Assembly: GCA_033675265.1 (NCBI GenBank)
Contig: JAUJYZ010001543.1
Span: 228,501 to 292,500 of the forward strand
Direction: 5' to 3'
Length of the DNA: 64,000 bases
Source: Actinostola sp. cb2023
Lineage: Eukaryota; Cnidaria; Anthozoa; Actiniaria; Actinostolidae
Positions within the stretch are counted from its first letter, which is position 1, and every line of letters starts with the position of its first letter. The notes under the pieces are model-generated. The model searched no databases. It was not told the DNA's origin and worked only from the letters and a program-made list of their open reading frames with translations. This document shows, piece by piece, positions 36,698-48,164 of the stretch. A program made the position numbers and the translations under genes.

Positions 36698-37143
36698 TAA
36701 AGTGTACATGAATTACATTTTTTATTTTGAAAATCGCTTGCATATGAAGTGAATAGTGGGATGTTTCAGTATTTTGTGATTTGAGCTTCGTATTTTTGAG
36801 TTATAAAGGTTGGAAATCGTGATATTGTAATTTGGTGACGTCAGTTGATTATTTTAAATTTATTATACAAAAGTGTCCTTGTGCAAATTATTGACATTTT
36901 TAATCTGGCAAAAAGTTTTCTACAACTTATATAAATGAAGCTAAACTTTTTTTTGTATTTCAGAAAAGAGTGCTGCTTGAAAAATATATAACTAAGTTTA
37001 CAGCAAAACAATCAACTGACGTCACCGAATTAGTATAACTCGCAAATGCGAAGCTCAAATCACAAAATACTGAAACATCTCAATATTCACTTCATATGTA
37101 ATCGATTTTCAAAAAAAAAAAAATGTAATTCATGTACACTTTA
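36698..37143. mobile_element. 446-bp inverted-repeat element (TAAAGTG ends)
   Basis: Arms of about 150 bp, starting taaagtgtacatgaattac, pair with the right side. They include gacgtcag/ctgacgtc and fcacaaaat-type words (tttgtgatttgagcttcg against cgaagctcaaatcacaaa). It shares the TAAAGTG terminus with the element at 39229. Confidence 0.8.
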
Positions 37144-37352
37144 TGTAAGAAATGTGGATATATAATTATCAAGGCTTGTCATTATTGGGGTATGAACCCT
37201 TATATTCTTGGTTATCATTCTTTGACGACCATCCCAGCATCTTAAACTACAAGAGAATAGAAGATAATAGAAGATGTGAGGGTGTTAGAGAGGTGATGAG
37301 TGTGGTTGGATTAGTCTCAGTGGCAGGAAGAAAGATGTGTTTGTGGAAGAGT

Positions 37353-37728
37353 AGATGCACATCCACAACAACAACAATGACAATGACAACCAGACAACAA
37401 CAACAACAATAATAACAACAACGACAACCAGATAAAGTGAAAACTAGTCAGTAACGTAAAAAAATGTATGTAGTTTGGGCTGTATTGGTGCAACAACAGC
37501 AACAACAACAACAACAACAACCAGACAAAGTGAAAACTAGTCAGTGAAGTATGTAGTTTGAGCTGTATTGGTGCAACAACAACAACAACAACAACAAGAC
37601 AAAGTGAAAACTAGTCAGTGAAGTATGTAGTTTGAGCTGTATTGGTGCAACAACAACAACAACAACAACAACAACAAGACAAAGTGAAAACTAGTCAGTG
37701 AAGTATGTAGTTTGAGCTGTATTGGTGC

Positions 37729-37766
<38 letters not shown>

Positions 37767-37817
37767 GACAAAGTGAAAACTAGTCAGTGAAGTATGTAGT
37801 TTGAGCTGTATTGGTGC

Positions 37818-37867
<50 letters not shown>

Positions 37868-37930
37868 CCAGACAAAGTGAAAACTAGTCAGTGAAGTATG
37901 TAGTTTGAGCTGTATTGGTGCAACAACAGC

Positions 37931-37962
<32 letters not shown>

Positions 37963-38334
37963 GACAAAGTGAAAACTAGTCAGTGATGTAGTTTGAGCTG
38001 TATTGGTGCAACAACAGCAACAACAACAACAACAACAACAACAAGACAAAGTGAAAACTAGTCAGTGAAGTATGTAGTTTGAGCTGTATTGGTGCAACAA
38101 CAACAACAACAACAACAAGACAAAGTGAAAACTAGTTAGTGAAGTATGTAGTTTGAGCTGTATTGGTGCAACAACAGCAACAACAACAACCAGACAAAGT
38201 GAAAACTAGTCAGTGAAATATGTAGTTTGAGCTGTATTGGTGCAACAACAGCAACAACAACAACCAGACAAAGTGAAAACTAGTCAGTGAAATATGTAGT
38301 TTGAGCTGTATTGGTGCAACAACAACAACAACAA
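37353..38334. repeat. CAA-rich minisatellite with nested (CAA)n expansions
   Basis: About 11 copies of a constant 55-bp block (gacaaagtgaaaactagtca to gctgtattggtg) alternate with (CAA)n stretches of 6 to 20 triplets. Unit length therefore varies from about 75 to 120 bp. The array ends abruptly at the palindrome at 38335 and resumes weakly after it ('gaacaagacaaagctgag'). Confidence 0.95.
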
Positions 38335-38990
38335 CTCAGGCCACTTAAGGCCAGGAATAGCTGCTATTCACTTGAAATTGCCTTAATAGAGTTACATATA
38401 AGCAAATGAAACAATTTTATGCCATATGACATATTTCATCGAACTTAACATTTTGGTGGTATTTTGGTGGTATGGAACTTGTCACGTGACACGTGACTGA
38501 CGTCATAAATCACCTTTTTCAAAATGGGCCAATGGGGACAAAAGGAACTAAGGATGTTTTTGCAGTTTTAGTGTTAACTTAATGTGTTCTTTGAAGATCA
38601 GCCTTAACAGCTGGGCCATCATTCGTGTTTTAGGAGATAATATGCAAAATAGGTCACGTGACTTCACATTTTAGCCTTTATCTCCTAAAACACGAATGAT
38701 AGCCCAGCTGTTAAGGCTGATCTTCAAAGAACACATTAAGGCAACACTAAAACTGCAAAAACATCCTTAGTTCCTTTTGTCCCCATTGGCCCATTTTGAA
38801 AAAGGTGATTTATGACATAACATGTCACGTGACACATCCCATATCACAAAAATATCACCAAAATATTAAGTTCGACGAAATATGTCATAAGGCATAAAAT
38901 CGTTCCATTTGCTTATATGTAACTCTGATTAAGGTCAATTTCCGAATTTCATGTGTACGGCCGAAAACTCCTGGCCTTAAGTGGCCTGAG
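38335..38990. mobile_element. 656-bp near-complete palindrome
   Basis: Left ctcaggccacttaaggccag pairs with right ctggccttaagtggcctgag, and pairing continues with small gaps almost to a central loop of about 40 bp (near 38640-38675). It is inserted into the CAA minisatellite. It contains two CACGTGAC motifs in the arms. No coding frame is present. Confidence 0.85.
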
Positions 38991-39228
38991 AACAAGACAA
39001 AGCTGAGAGAGACTAAATGTCTAGACAATAAAGTAGTTTGAGCTCTAGATCTGTTTGCACCTAAATAACAGCAACAACAATGCTTCAGGAAATTAGTTTA
39101 GATGTAGAAGTGTCTAACAACAAACAAACAAACAACACTTTACCTTGAGCTAGTTGAACAACAACAATTAAACGTTAAGGATGGAACAAGTTCATTGTGA
39201 AACAATAAAACGCTCAGGCACCAAAAAT

Positions 39229-39506
39229 TAAAGTGCTACTTGGACGAAAATCAGTCAAAATTTAAAATGAGCTGTAATTTTGCCGAAGTAATTTTGAACG
39301 ACCTATTAATAACTGTTTGGCATTAAGTTAAAATGTTGCTTTCATATTCCAATGAGAAGTACTGTTTTTCTTACGATTTAAGAATGGAAATGAAAGCAAC
39401 ATTTTAACTTAATGCCAAACAGTTATTAATAGGTCGTTCAAAATTACTTCAGCAAAATTACAGCTCATTTTAAATTTTGACTGATTTTCGTCCAAGTAGC
39501 ACTTTA
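39229..39506. mobile_element. 278-bp near-complete palindrome (TAAAGTG ends)
   Basis: Starts taaagtgctacttggacg and ends in the inverse ...ccaagtagcacttta. The arms are about 120 bp with a short loop near 39360. It is related by its terminus to 36698-37143. Confidence 0.85.
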
Positions 39507-40240
39507 AGAACACTCATTTGTACAAGAAAGAGGAAGAGGGCAGAATAGATTTACCTTTTATTGTGGCTAGAAAAGAGAAAGAATGAAATGACTTACATTG
39601 AACAATCCCAACAACAAAACAACAACAATTTGGGTAGAAAAAGTTAAGAGAATAAGAAATTGAGTGTGTTGAAAAGAAAGGGAAACAAATCTAAAACTTT
39701 GTACAAATAAACTGAACGACCATTAACTGTGGAACTACATGAACCAAGTCACACTGTAAGTATAGCGATAGAGATTGCCCTGACAGCACAATTAACAAGG
39801 AAAACTAACATAGCACTTACATTTATTTTCAAAAATTATGAGGTTTAGATTGATAATAAATTCTCTCAATCACAACATTTTAGGACATTCCAGTAGCACT
39901 TTTAGAATTTTAGTAGTTTTAGAATCACATACATACATGTACAAACTGTACACCATTTAGTTATTTTTTATGATTAAGGCAATATTAATTAATTTAACTG
40001 GAATTTATTAAACTAATTTATCATATCAAACTTGGGTTATAAGGTACAGACTATATCTACAAACGTTTACAATGGGGGGAGGGGTGGAGAATTAATGTTC
40101 ATGCCTACATGTATATCTCAAGTAACACTCTGTACAGTGCACAACATGATACTAGAATGAACAACATTGACAGTAAAATGCTGTGACAAATACACTATTC
40201 AATATATAAAGTTCTTCTCAACCAATATATAAAGGTTATA

Positions 40241-40349
40241 GTCAGTTAATCATATACGGCTTTGTATTTTTACGAGCTATTTGGAAGGCGAGCCAAAATA
40301 CATGACGAGTAAAAATTCACAGCCGTATTAGATGCTTAGCTGACTAATA
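40241..40349. mobile_element. 109-bp palindromic MITE
   Basis: agtcagttaatcatatacgg pairs with ...ccgtattagatgcttagctgact, with tttttacgagc/gagtaaaaa continuing inward. Confidence 0.6.
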
Positions 40350-40353
40350 AGTT

Positions 40354-40613
40354 GTTTATTATATATTTTGTCAAAGAAACTAGCTATTTTGGTGAAACAA
40401 AAAAACAAATTACAGTGAAAACTTGGAAATCTCTGTACGAGTGCGTGCTAGCCAATGTAGAATTCTCGCACGCTGATTGGTTAATTTTCATCACACGATT
40501 TTGCATGATTGATTGGAAAGCCAGTTTGAAGTAACTACCCAAAATACAGTCCCATATCTTGTGCGTTCTTGTGCATATTTCATGCATTCTTTGACAAAAT
40601 ATATAATAAAAAC
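40354..40613. mobile_element. 260-bp MITE-like element
   Basis: The ends ttattatatattttgtcaaa and tttgacaaaatatataataa are inverse complements. The inside contains 'cacgctgattggtta', a motif shared with other dispersed elements. It lies in the presumed 3' part of the TPD52 locus. Confidence 0.65.
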
Positions 40614-40687
40614 ATATACATATGCATTTTTAATGGTAATGATTTTAGAGTCTGTCAAGTGAATGTTTGTAACAAAGATTGCTGTAC

Positions 40688-43600
40688 CTTGATTGATGCT
40701 GAGGCTGATAGAACTTTACTTTCAATTGACTGAAACATGGTTGAATCTCTGATAATAATAATACTTTATTCATTAATTTAATATTAATACATCAATATCA
40801 ATCAATACAATGAAAGGAGATATCAGAGGTTAACCCTATCGAGGATATCTCCCAACTAAAAAGATAAACAAATTTAACTGATAGTGAAGAATAAAACACG
40901 ATATATATCAAGAGTGCTTTGCAATAAAGTCCTAGCTACTTGAGTGATGTTTTGCTTGCACAGGCAATGTACCATTATGGAAAACTATTGTGTCATGTTT
41001 GCAAGAAAAGGCTGTGGCAACAAGGTGGATAAATCTTGAATATTGTTATCTACGTCTACTTTATTGACTGATAAAGTGTTATACACATCACATCAGTACA
41101 AATACAAATACAAATAATACAACCTATAAATAAAATAAATACAAATTATGTTATGTCGCTTGTGTAAGGTTTACGACGTCTTACAATTTGAACTTGAGAC
41201 CCAACTATTTTCCAATGTACATTGAGTAAAATATCACTTGCATGTAAACTGCTCAGTCTTACCTAAGTTCTCCTAGTTTCTTGGCTGTAGCATTACTAGC
41301 ACTTTTCACCACGGTAACAGTTTTGCCACCTGCATCAACTAAAACATCTTTGGTAGCTGATGCTCCTTGACTCAGCTTGTTATAACTACAAACAGAGATA
41401 ATGGTTCACATTACAGCTAGCTGCTGTAGATGTTTATTGAAGGTAATGAAGGTTGTGATGAGAAGATTTGCTGTCGATGGTCACTGTTTGTGACTGAAAT
41501 ATTCAATAACATGTTCACTTATCTTAGACTCGTCACAACCTTCATTATCAAACTCTACGCCCAGAAATACACTATTTATTGAAGGTTCATTTAGTATTAG
41601 CCATTACCTAAACGAGCAGGGGACTGGGAATGAGTTTGTTAGAATTAATGCATTTACGAAATTAAGTTCATGACATGAAAGAGCATGTTGAAATTAGCAT
41701 CTGTACAAAGTGTGATGTGATTTGAGCGAATTCAGTCGGAATTATTTACTTTTGAAATTGTGTTGTCCAGCCAAAATTTTACAGTGAATGTATGGTTTGG
41801 CTGGACAACGTCAACAATTTACAGAGCTTGTATGGGGAAATAGACATCTTTGATGCCCTCTAGCATCGTCAATATTAAGCCGAAGTTCACCAAACTTTCC
41901 AGACAAGCTAAGCTTGATCTGCTCTCTCAGAAAACGATGCCCATTTTTGCTAGTTTCTTATTGAATTAGTTTTACAGACTGGTCCCAGTCCCCTGCTCGT
42001 TTTGGTAATGGCTAATAATATTGTACTTACGCTTCTGAATGTACAATCTTATCATTTACATTCTTCAGTGATTCTGAGGTCTTTTGGTATCTGAATAATG
42101 ATGATGATATATGTTGTGAAAATAATGTTTATTATGAGGTGAATAAATGGAAGTTCAGTGCTCTGTGGGAAAGATGCACCTCTTTAGGAGACATCTCTCC
42201 CAAAAAAATGAAGCAATCGGTGTTAAAGCAATTCAAGCATTACCGATTAAAAATTCAGATCAGAAGCAAAAATATTAAAAGTAGCTGCAGTATATTTAAT
42301 GTTGTCAACTTTTAGACAAACCCAATAATGATGATAATCGTTGAAGGGCTCCCTGCAAGAACAACATAAGTGATCTCTGATCAAAATCTAAATTCTCCTC
42401 GAGATTCTTTGAATTTCAAAGGAGAATTTGGGTTTTGATCACAAGTCCCTTACTCTGTTCTTGCAGGGACCCCTTCAATTTTTCTTGTTAGAGTATATCA
42501 TCAATTTATCATTATTATTATTATTATCAAATTATTATTATTAAATTATTATTATTAAATTATTATTATTAAATTATTATTATTAAATTGACTCAACACT
42601 TATCCTTGAAAATGGCATTAGCAACGCCGAAACGTCGGAACTTTGCAATCTTAAACTTTATCGTAAATTATTATTATTATTAAATTATTATTAAATTATT
42701 ATTATTAGAATGTCTAACTTACATGTGTGATTGTTGTACTCCTTGGTAAGTATTTCCAATACCTTCCCTTAGCTGCGACCATGCTGTCACACCAAGATCT
42801 CTCTTCAGAGCTGCTAACTGGTTCTCTTTTCTGTGCAAAGCCTGGCGCAATGTTATCACTTCTTCTTCTATCTGCAAATCAAACAATATTTATATTTATA
42901 GTAAACCACCAACTGACAGTCCTAAGACCCCATCCATATACCATAAATGCTCAATTTAGCGCCCCGGGCGCTTATTAAATTTTTAGACCTCTAGGGGGAG
43001 GTGCTTATTCGAGGGGGGCACTTATTGGAAGCAGGGCTTTTCTCAGATGATGAACTCAATGTTTTCTTATATACGGTACTGTAACATACATATACAGTGA
43101 ATAAAAATAGCAAACATGTACCGTGCGGTACTTGGTAAACTGTATACTGGTATATTGTAAATATACGGTATTGACATACGGTATACCGTGTTTCTGTTTA
43201 TCGGTAAAGTTTTATTTTAGAGAGTTGTTTCTGAATTTCTTTTAGGGGGAGGGGCCGCTTATTGGAAGGGGGGCGCTTATAAATTTTTTAGACCTCTAGG
43301 GGGAGGCGCTTATTTGAGGGGGGTGGTTATTGGAAGCAGGGCGCTTAATCGAGCATTTACGGTATGTATATATATATATGTGAATGAATGGATCGATATT
43401 CCCAGACAAGGTGCTCAATACTGTGTGCAGAGCGAATATACATGTGGGGACGGATGATTAAACCATGACTACTTTTACTGGACCCTGCAGCACTGTTTCG
43501 TGAGGGAGTACCTCACTTGTCAGGTTTTTTTATTGCACGTACTGTATATATTGTATATGATATATGTTTTTATCTTGAAAACATTCCCCCCCCTCTGTTT

Positions 43601-44627
43601 TGGCTAATAAATGATTCAAAACAGAGTTTGTTTTTATGTAAAAATGATTCACGAACATTTGTGTAGAAGAACAATCGCTCTCAAATGAAAACGTATATGG
43701 GTAGATGGGCCTACAAATTACAGAGAGATATGTAGGACTATGAAGCAAGAAATACTTTGCCTCTGGTTAGGATAGTATTATTTTAGCAATAAGACCTCTG
43801 TAGAAACGTTAAATAAGTGTTCAATATATCAATATTCATAAAATGTCATTCCATTTCTGATACGTAATTATGACTATATTTTGTGACTGACACTTAAAAG
43901 TCTTATATAACTTGACAAGTGCGAACCATGAATAATTGAATGAAAGCTTTACATTTACAATGACAATTATAAAGATACTCTTCAACATTTCAAACCATTT
44001 AATATTTCTAACTTCCATTGGCCAGTAATGTTAGAAAAATGTCCATCACATGACTTAGTGAGTAATAAAAATAGCAATTGACGTTATGATTTAAGCTTAC
44101 TAGTTTTTTACGACACGATATTCAGAAACACTGAATTCCAATTTAAACTATTGAATAGTTAATACAGTTAATAGTTATACAATTGCAACGACAACACTAA
44201 ACAGTAAGGTACTAGCAATAAGCCATAATAAATTAAAATTACATTTTGAAAAATAAAAGTGCAGGAGTAAGATAACGGACGATTTTTAAAACTCTACCCA
44301 AACGATCATGTTGTAATATCAAGAATTATGAAAATAGGATATCTTTTTCCCACAAGTTAGTAGTTCACACGTGTCACTCTATTTTTAGACGTCTCTTCGT
44401 CGGTGTCTTCGCGAGTCGTCGCAAAAATTTCACCCAATAAACGATGCAATAAACTCACTTACCGTGTGAATCTTAGCTCTAATTTCGTCTTTCCTTGCTT
44501 CCTCAGCAGCCAGATCGGGACCCAATGGGATTTCGGACTCTTCGACGTCGTTTTTATTGTCTTTAACGTCTGTTCTGGTAAATACTGGCTTGTTTAAGTC
44601 AGTCATTTCACTTACTACGGCCGCCAT
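40688..44627 (-). CDS. TPD52: Tumor protein D52 family protein (last exon uncertain)
   Basis: TPD52-family proteins are small coiled-coil adaptors implicated in vesicle trafficking. Five exons join in frame: 44463-44627 (ATG), 42723-42871, 42031-42090, 41263-41385 and 40688-40748, giving 186 residues. The start (MAAVVSEMTDL) has an ATG in gccgccATG-like context. The coiled coil covers about residues 45-85 (EEARKDEIRAKIHT, then IEEEVITLRQALHRKENQL). It is followed by the family's conserved AWSQLREGIGNTYQ, YQKTSESLKNVNDKI and DSTMFQSIESKVLSASASIK. The length already matches human TPD52 (184-224 aa), so only a short tail is missing. A candidate terminal exon with an excellent acceptor starts at 39566 and would add only Pro-Gln-stop; this is not certain. 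The gene is head-to-head with SF3B6. D52 versus paralog subtype is not resolved. Confidence 0.92.
41596..42016. mobile_element. 421-bp inverted-repeat element
   Basis: attagccattacctaaacga at the left pairs with tcgttttggtaatggctaat at the right, and the arms continue with gcaggggactggga/tcccagtcccctgc. A second internal inverted pair (gttgtccagcc / ggctggacaac) lies near 41762-41810. It sits in a TPD52 intron. Confidence 0.75.
42341..42478. mobile_element. 138-bp palindromic MITE
   Basis: ttgaagggctccctgcaaga pairs with ...cttgcagggaccccttcaa, and the arms run on through tgatcaaaatctaaattctcc. It lies in a TPD52 intron. Confidence 0.75.
42505..42715. repeat. (ATT)n runs around a 'gccgaaacgtcgg' relic
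   Basis: ATT/AAATT repeats flank 42590-42655, which contains gcattagcaacgccgaaacg and tcgg. I associate 'GCCGAAACGTCG' with tails or promoters of several invertebrate retroelements, but cannot assign a family here. Confidence 0.5.
42938..43365. mobile_element. 428-bp element with 'gcgcttat' repeats
   Basis: The ends ataccataaatgctc and gagcatttacggtat are inverted. Inside, two blocks (about 42960-43035 and 43245-43350) repeat 'gacctctagggggagg', 'cgcttatt' and 'ggaagcagggc'. It lies in the first TPD52 intron. Confidence 0.75.
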
Positions 44628-44907
44628 GTTGTTGACGAAATGATCATTTGCCCCTTCCTCCTATCCCAGCAGCCTTTGCTACAGGAAGTGAAAATATACA
44701 CCGGAAGTGAAAATCCGACAAAATGAAGGAAATCTTGCGTAAATTTTATCACTTTTCAAGTGAAAATTTAGGTTGTTGAAAATTGTATTTTTTATACACT
44801 TTATGAGCATTAAAAACATTTAGGTTTTTCTAGTGGTTTGGATTAATGCGCGGGAAGCCTGTGCTTTTACCCACAAGTCATTGCATTCCTTATCAGACGA
44901 TTTCAAG
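44628..44907. promoter_or_regulatory. TPD52/SF3B6 divergent promoter
   Basis: Only 280 bp separate the two start codons, which face away from each other. Two ETS-type sites in near-identical context (caggaagtgaaaat at 44682 and caccggaagtgaaaat at 44699) lie near the middle, on the plus strand. No TATA box is obvious. A shared bidirectional promoter is the simplest reading. Confidence 0.65.
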
Positions 44908-47764
44908 ATGGCGATGCAAAGTCAAAGAAAGGCGAATGTGAGTAAGAAAAGTACAATTTCTGCCCTGATTGATTGGTATTTATACTTGAAATCGTTCAAT
45001 TTCGTTAGCCAAGCCCTTATACCTTTATATGTTCTTTAAAATTCGTTGTAAAGTGTCTATAAATTTGGTAATAATTGCTGTTCAACAATCAGACTCCATC
45101 ACTCATCAGTCCATGTGACATGTGTTTGTAGTTTGTTCGATTTTGTGTTCTTGTTCTCGATAGGTTCGCCTACCGCCTGAAGTTAACAGAATATTATACG
45201 TAAGGTAAGTAACGTCTATGAAGTGTTATGCAAGAAAGAGCATGGCATAATCCAGTAAGCATATCAGTTGGTTTTAACTAAGCTATAAGCTAGCTTTAAA
45301 ATTATAGTTGAGAAGACTCGATTTCTAGATAATCAGTTAATTCACTCAAAGTCTGATACCCTGGGGACCAACTCATAAGGTCGCTCGATACACTCAATGG
45401 GTCATAATAACATAGGGAACACGTGTTTTCTCCCACATCATGACCTGTAATATCAAGCAAATCTCATCTCCCATGGAAAAATAATTCTGTTCACATGACT
45501 TCTTCAAAAAAAATTCTAATTACGGGGACAAATCTCTGCAGCAAATCACTTCTCACGGTGCGTCCCCTCGTGGGAAGTGACCTTACTGTCCAGCTTAGCA
45601 AGGCGTTCAAAGAAAGTTATGATAAACTAGTGATAGCAGGGACCAGACAATACCTGGGCCCGGTTGTTCGAAAAGTGATTAGCGCTAATCCAGGATTAAA
45701 TCTTAAAAAAAACATTGACGCTAATCCAGGATTAGCACTAATCGCCTTTTGAACAACCTGCCCCTGGTGTCTAGCTTAGCGGTATCTAAGAAAGGTGTCA
45801 ATCTGCCAGAGAGAGTTGACTGTATTGTCAAAGCCTTATTATAAAACTAGTTGTAGTACTAATAGTATGTTGTAATGTTCACTGATTGTGCTTTTGCTCC
45901 ACAGAAATCTTCCTTATAAAATAACAGCTGAGGAATTGTACGACATATTTGGGAAATATGGAGCCATACGACAGATAAGAGTGTAAGGCTACAGTTATTA
46001 CAAAGACTTATCATTAACTCTGTGTAAATTAACAGTAATGCTAGTTTCTTGTGCGATGTATGTCTGTAATCTTTTTGTCATGAGGATTCACAGAAGACAT
46101 TAAGGTACCAGGGGACCTTCGTGACCACTGTTCACTGAAAGCCGCGTAGCGCGCTAACCACTCGTCCAACATGTATAAAAGTATACATTTTCTTAAAGCT
46201 GAATAAATGCAGATTCTAAATATACTGGAGATTATTTCCTATTTTGTAAATAATTTTTGTTATTGCACATTTTAGAAAATTCGACCGGCCTTGTTCAAAG
46301 AGAATTGTGCACGCGGGAATTCAATCGATTTCTAAACGGAAAGTGCCATTGTAATGAGCAAACTTTGTTCTAAAAAAACGTGTCTCCGATTTTTGATACG
46401 TTGCCTCGTTTAAAAGTTATTTGATGATTTATGTGTAAATCGCTTAAAAACACATTAATGAACTTTGACAGCAAATAGCTCTTCAACAAAAGCGTTTATC
46501 GGAAATCGGAGACACGGTTTTTTAAAACAACGTGTGCTCATTACAATGGCAATTTCCGTTTAAAAATCGATTGAATTCCCGCGTGCAAAATTCTCTTTGA
46601 ACAAGGCCGGTTGAATTTTCTAAAATGTGCAATAACAAAACATATTTACAAAATAGGAAATAATCTCCAGCATATTTAGAATCTGCATTTATTCAGCTTT
46701 AAGAAAATGTATACTTTTATACATGTTGGACGAGTGGTTAGCGCACTACGCGGCTTTCAGAGAACAGTGTCACGAAGGTCCCCTGGTACCTTAAACCAGA
46801 TCAACGCGACTGGTTTCAATGTTCATCTCACGGTTCTGTTCTTCCCATCATTTATATTTTCTGCACATTTATAAGAGTACAAATACCCAGCAGAGGAATC
46901 TTCATAATAGATAATTAGATATACATTGTATAAATGCAAAATTATATGACCTGACCAATAAGATAATTTATGTTTCAGTGGTAATGCACCAGACACAAGA
47001 GGGACAGCATTTGTTGTCTATGAAGACATCTTTGATGCCAAGAATGCTTGCGACCACTTATCAGGGTTTAACGTCTGTAATAGATACTTGGTTGTCTTGT
47101 ACTATCAGTCCAATAAAGTGAGTATCGTGACTGTGCTACATTACTGTGTAGAATCGCTTTCATATAAGTGGGAAGTAGTTACAGTATGTGGTTCTAATTG
47201 TGAACACTGTTCAGTTAATGTGTACGTAGGCACTCTCGTAGAGTTTAGAGATAAAATAATAGTCTCTGCTACCCAGGGTACACATTAACTGAACAGTGTT
47301 CACAATTAGAACCGTTCACAATTAGAACCACATACTGTACGGTATGGTTTGTACTGTGAGGTGATGGTACCGTACCTAAGCATTCTGATTGGTTGAGCAA
47401 TGATTTTGCACACTGTGGTTGGTTGAATAGAATGTCTTTGATTCCATACCGTAACTCCGTGCCATAGGTTTCCCACTCATACCTATGAAAAATGACTCTT
47501 TTTTTTTCAAGGGAAGTATTGCTTTAGAATAGGGCAATCAAGTTAATACTTAGATGAGTAATTTTGTTCTCATCTTTACTGGACTTTTTCACTCCTGTTT
47601 AACTTTATTATTGCATTATTGAAGAAACTTCAAAGGGATTTTTCATATTTGCTGAGCAAATTATTGTTATTTTTGCACAGGCCTTCCAAAAATTGGATAA
47701 AGAAAAGAAGAAACAAGACCTTGCAAGAATGAAAGAGAAATATGGAATAGGAAAAGATAAATAA
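44908..47764 (+). CDS. SF3B6: Splicing factor 3B subunit 6 (SF3b p14)
   Basis: p14 is the SF3b subunit of U2 snRNP that contacts the branch-site adenosine while bound to SF3B1; it is nuclear. Five exons join in frame: 44908-44937, 45164-45204, 45905-45982, 46979-47117 and 47681-47764 (TAA), giving a complete 123-residue protein (human 125). It is an almost pure RRM. RNP2 is ILYVRNLP with Tyr22 conserved; that residue cross-links to the branch adenosine in the human protein. RNP1 is RGTAFVVY, followed by [19 protein letters not shown] and RYLVVLYY. The C-terminal tail is Lys-rich ([20 protein letters not shown]). The start is fixed by MAMQ, which matches the family. Intron 3 carries a 693-bp palindromic element and intron 4 a MITE. 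A possible poly(A) signal (AATAAA) overlaps the stop region at about 47760. Confidence 0.97.
46101..46793. mobile_element. 693-bp palindromic element with tRNA-like A-box in arms
   Basis: taaggtaccaggggaccttc at the left pairs with gaaggtcccctggtacctta at the right, and the arms of more than 300 bp stay complementary nearly to the centre (about 46440). Near each end 'gttggacgagtggttagcgc' (minus at left, plus at right) resembles a tRNA A-box region. It lies in SF3B6 intron 3. Confidence 0.85.
47149..47500. mobile_element. TAGAGTCG-family MITE with nested palindrome
   Basis: The diverged left end tagaatcgctttcatataag and right end ...ctatgaaaaatgactct match the family at 11100 and 13200. Inside, ggttctaattgtgaacactg and cagtgttcacaattagaacc form a second palindrome (about 47190-47330). 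It lies in SF3B6 intron 4. Confidence 0.7.
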
Positions 47765-47983
47765 ATGTAACCCAACTCATTCTACTTACCGTACATTATC
47801 CCAGATAAAACCATTTTTATTTATACTTAGCATACTAGTCTCCCAAGAAACTTGCAGCCAGTGTTGGTCCCAATCCCCTCACCAGGTAAACTGACAGCAA
47901 GGGAATGGGACTAGCACTAACAACAGCTGTACATGCATGAGACTAAAGCTGTGTTCACACGAGACAAAAATAATGATGTTTCA

Positions 47984-48164
47984 AGGCTGATTTACACGGT
48001 ACAACTTTTGCCTACAACCATCGCATACAACTTGCTCACGCCATGTTTACAACACGACTTGTCGTCTATATCAACCAGACCATACACTTACGACTCCTAA
48101 GTCATGTTGTAAGCTAGTTGTATGCAATGGTTGTAGGCAAAAGTTGTACCATGTAAATCGGCCT
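47984..48164. mobile_element. 181-bp inverted-repeat element
   Basis: aggctgatttacacggtaca pairs with ...tgtaccatgtaaatcggcct, with cttttgcctacaaccat inverted inside. The interval 47765-49269 between the SF3B6 and SMCHD1 stop codons otherwise shows no gene. A related partial element with 'gtgaatacacgagcga' lies near 48655. Confidence 0.75.
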
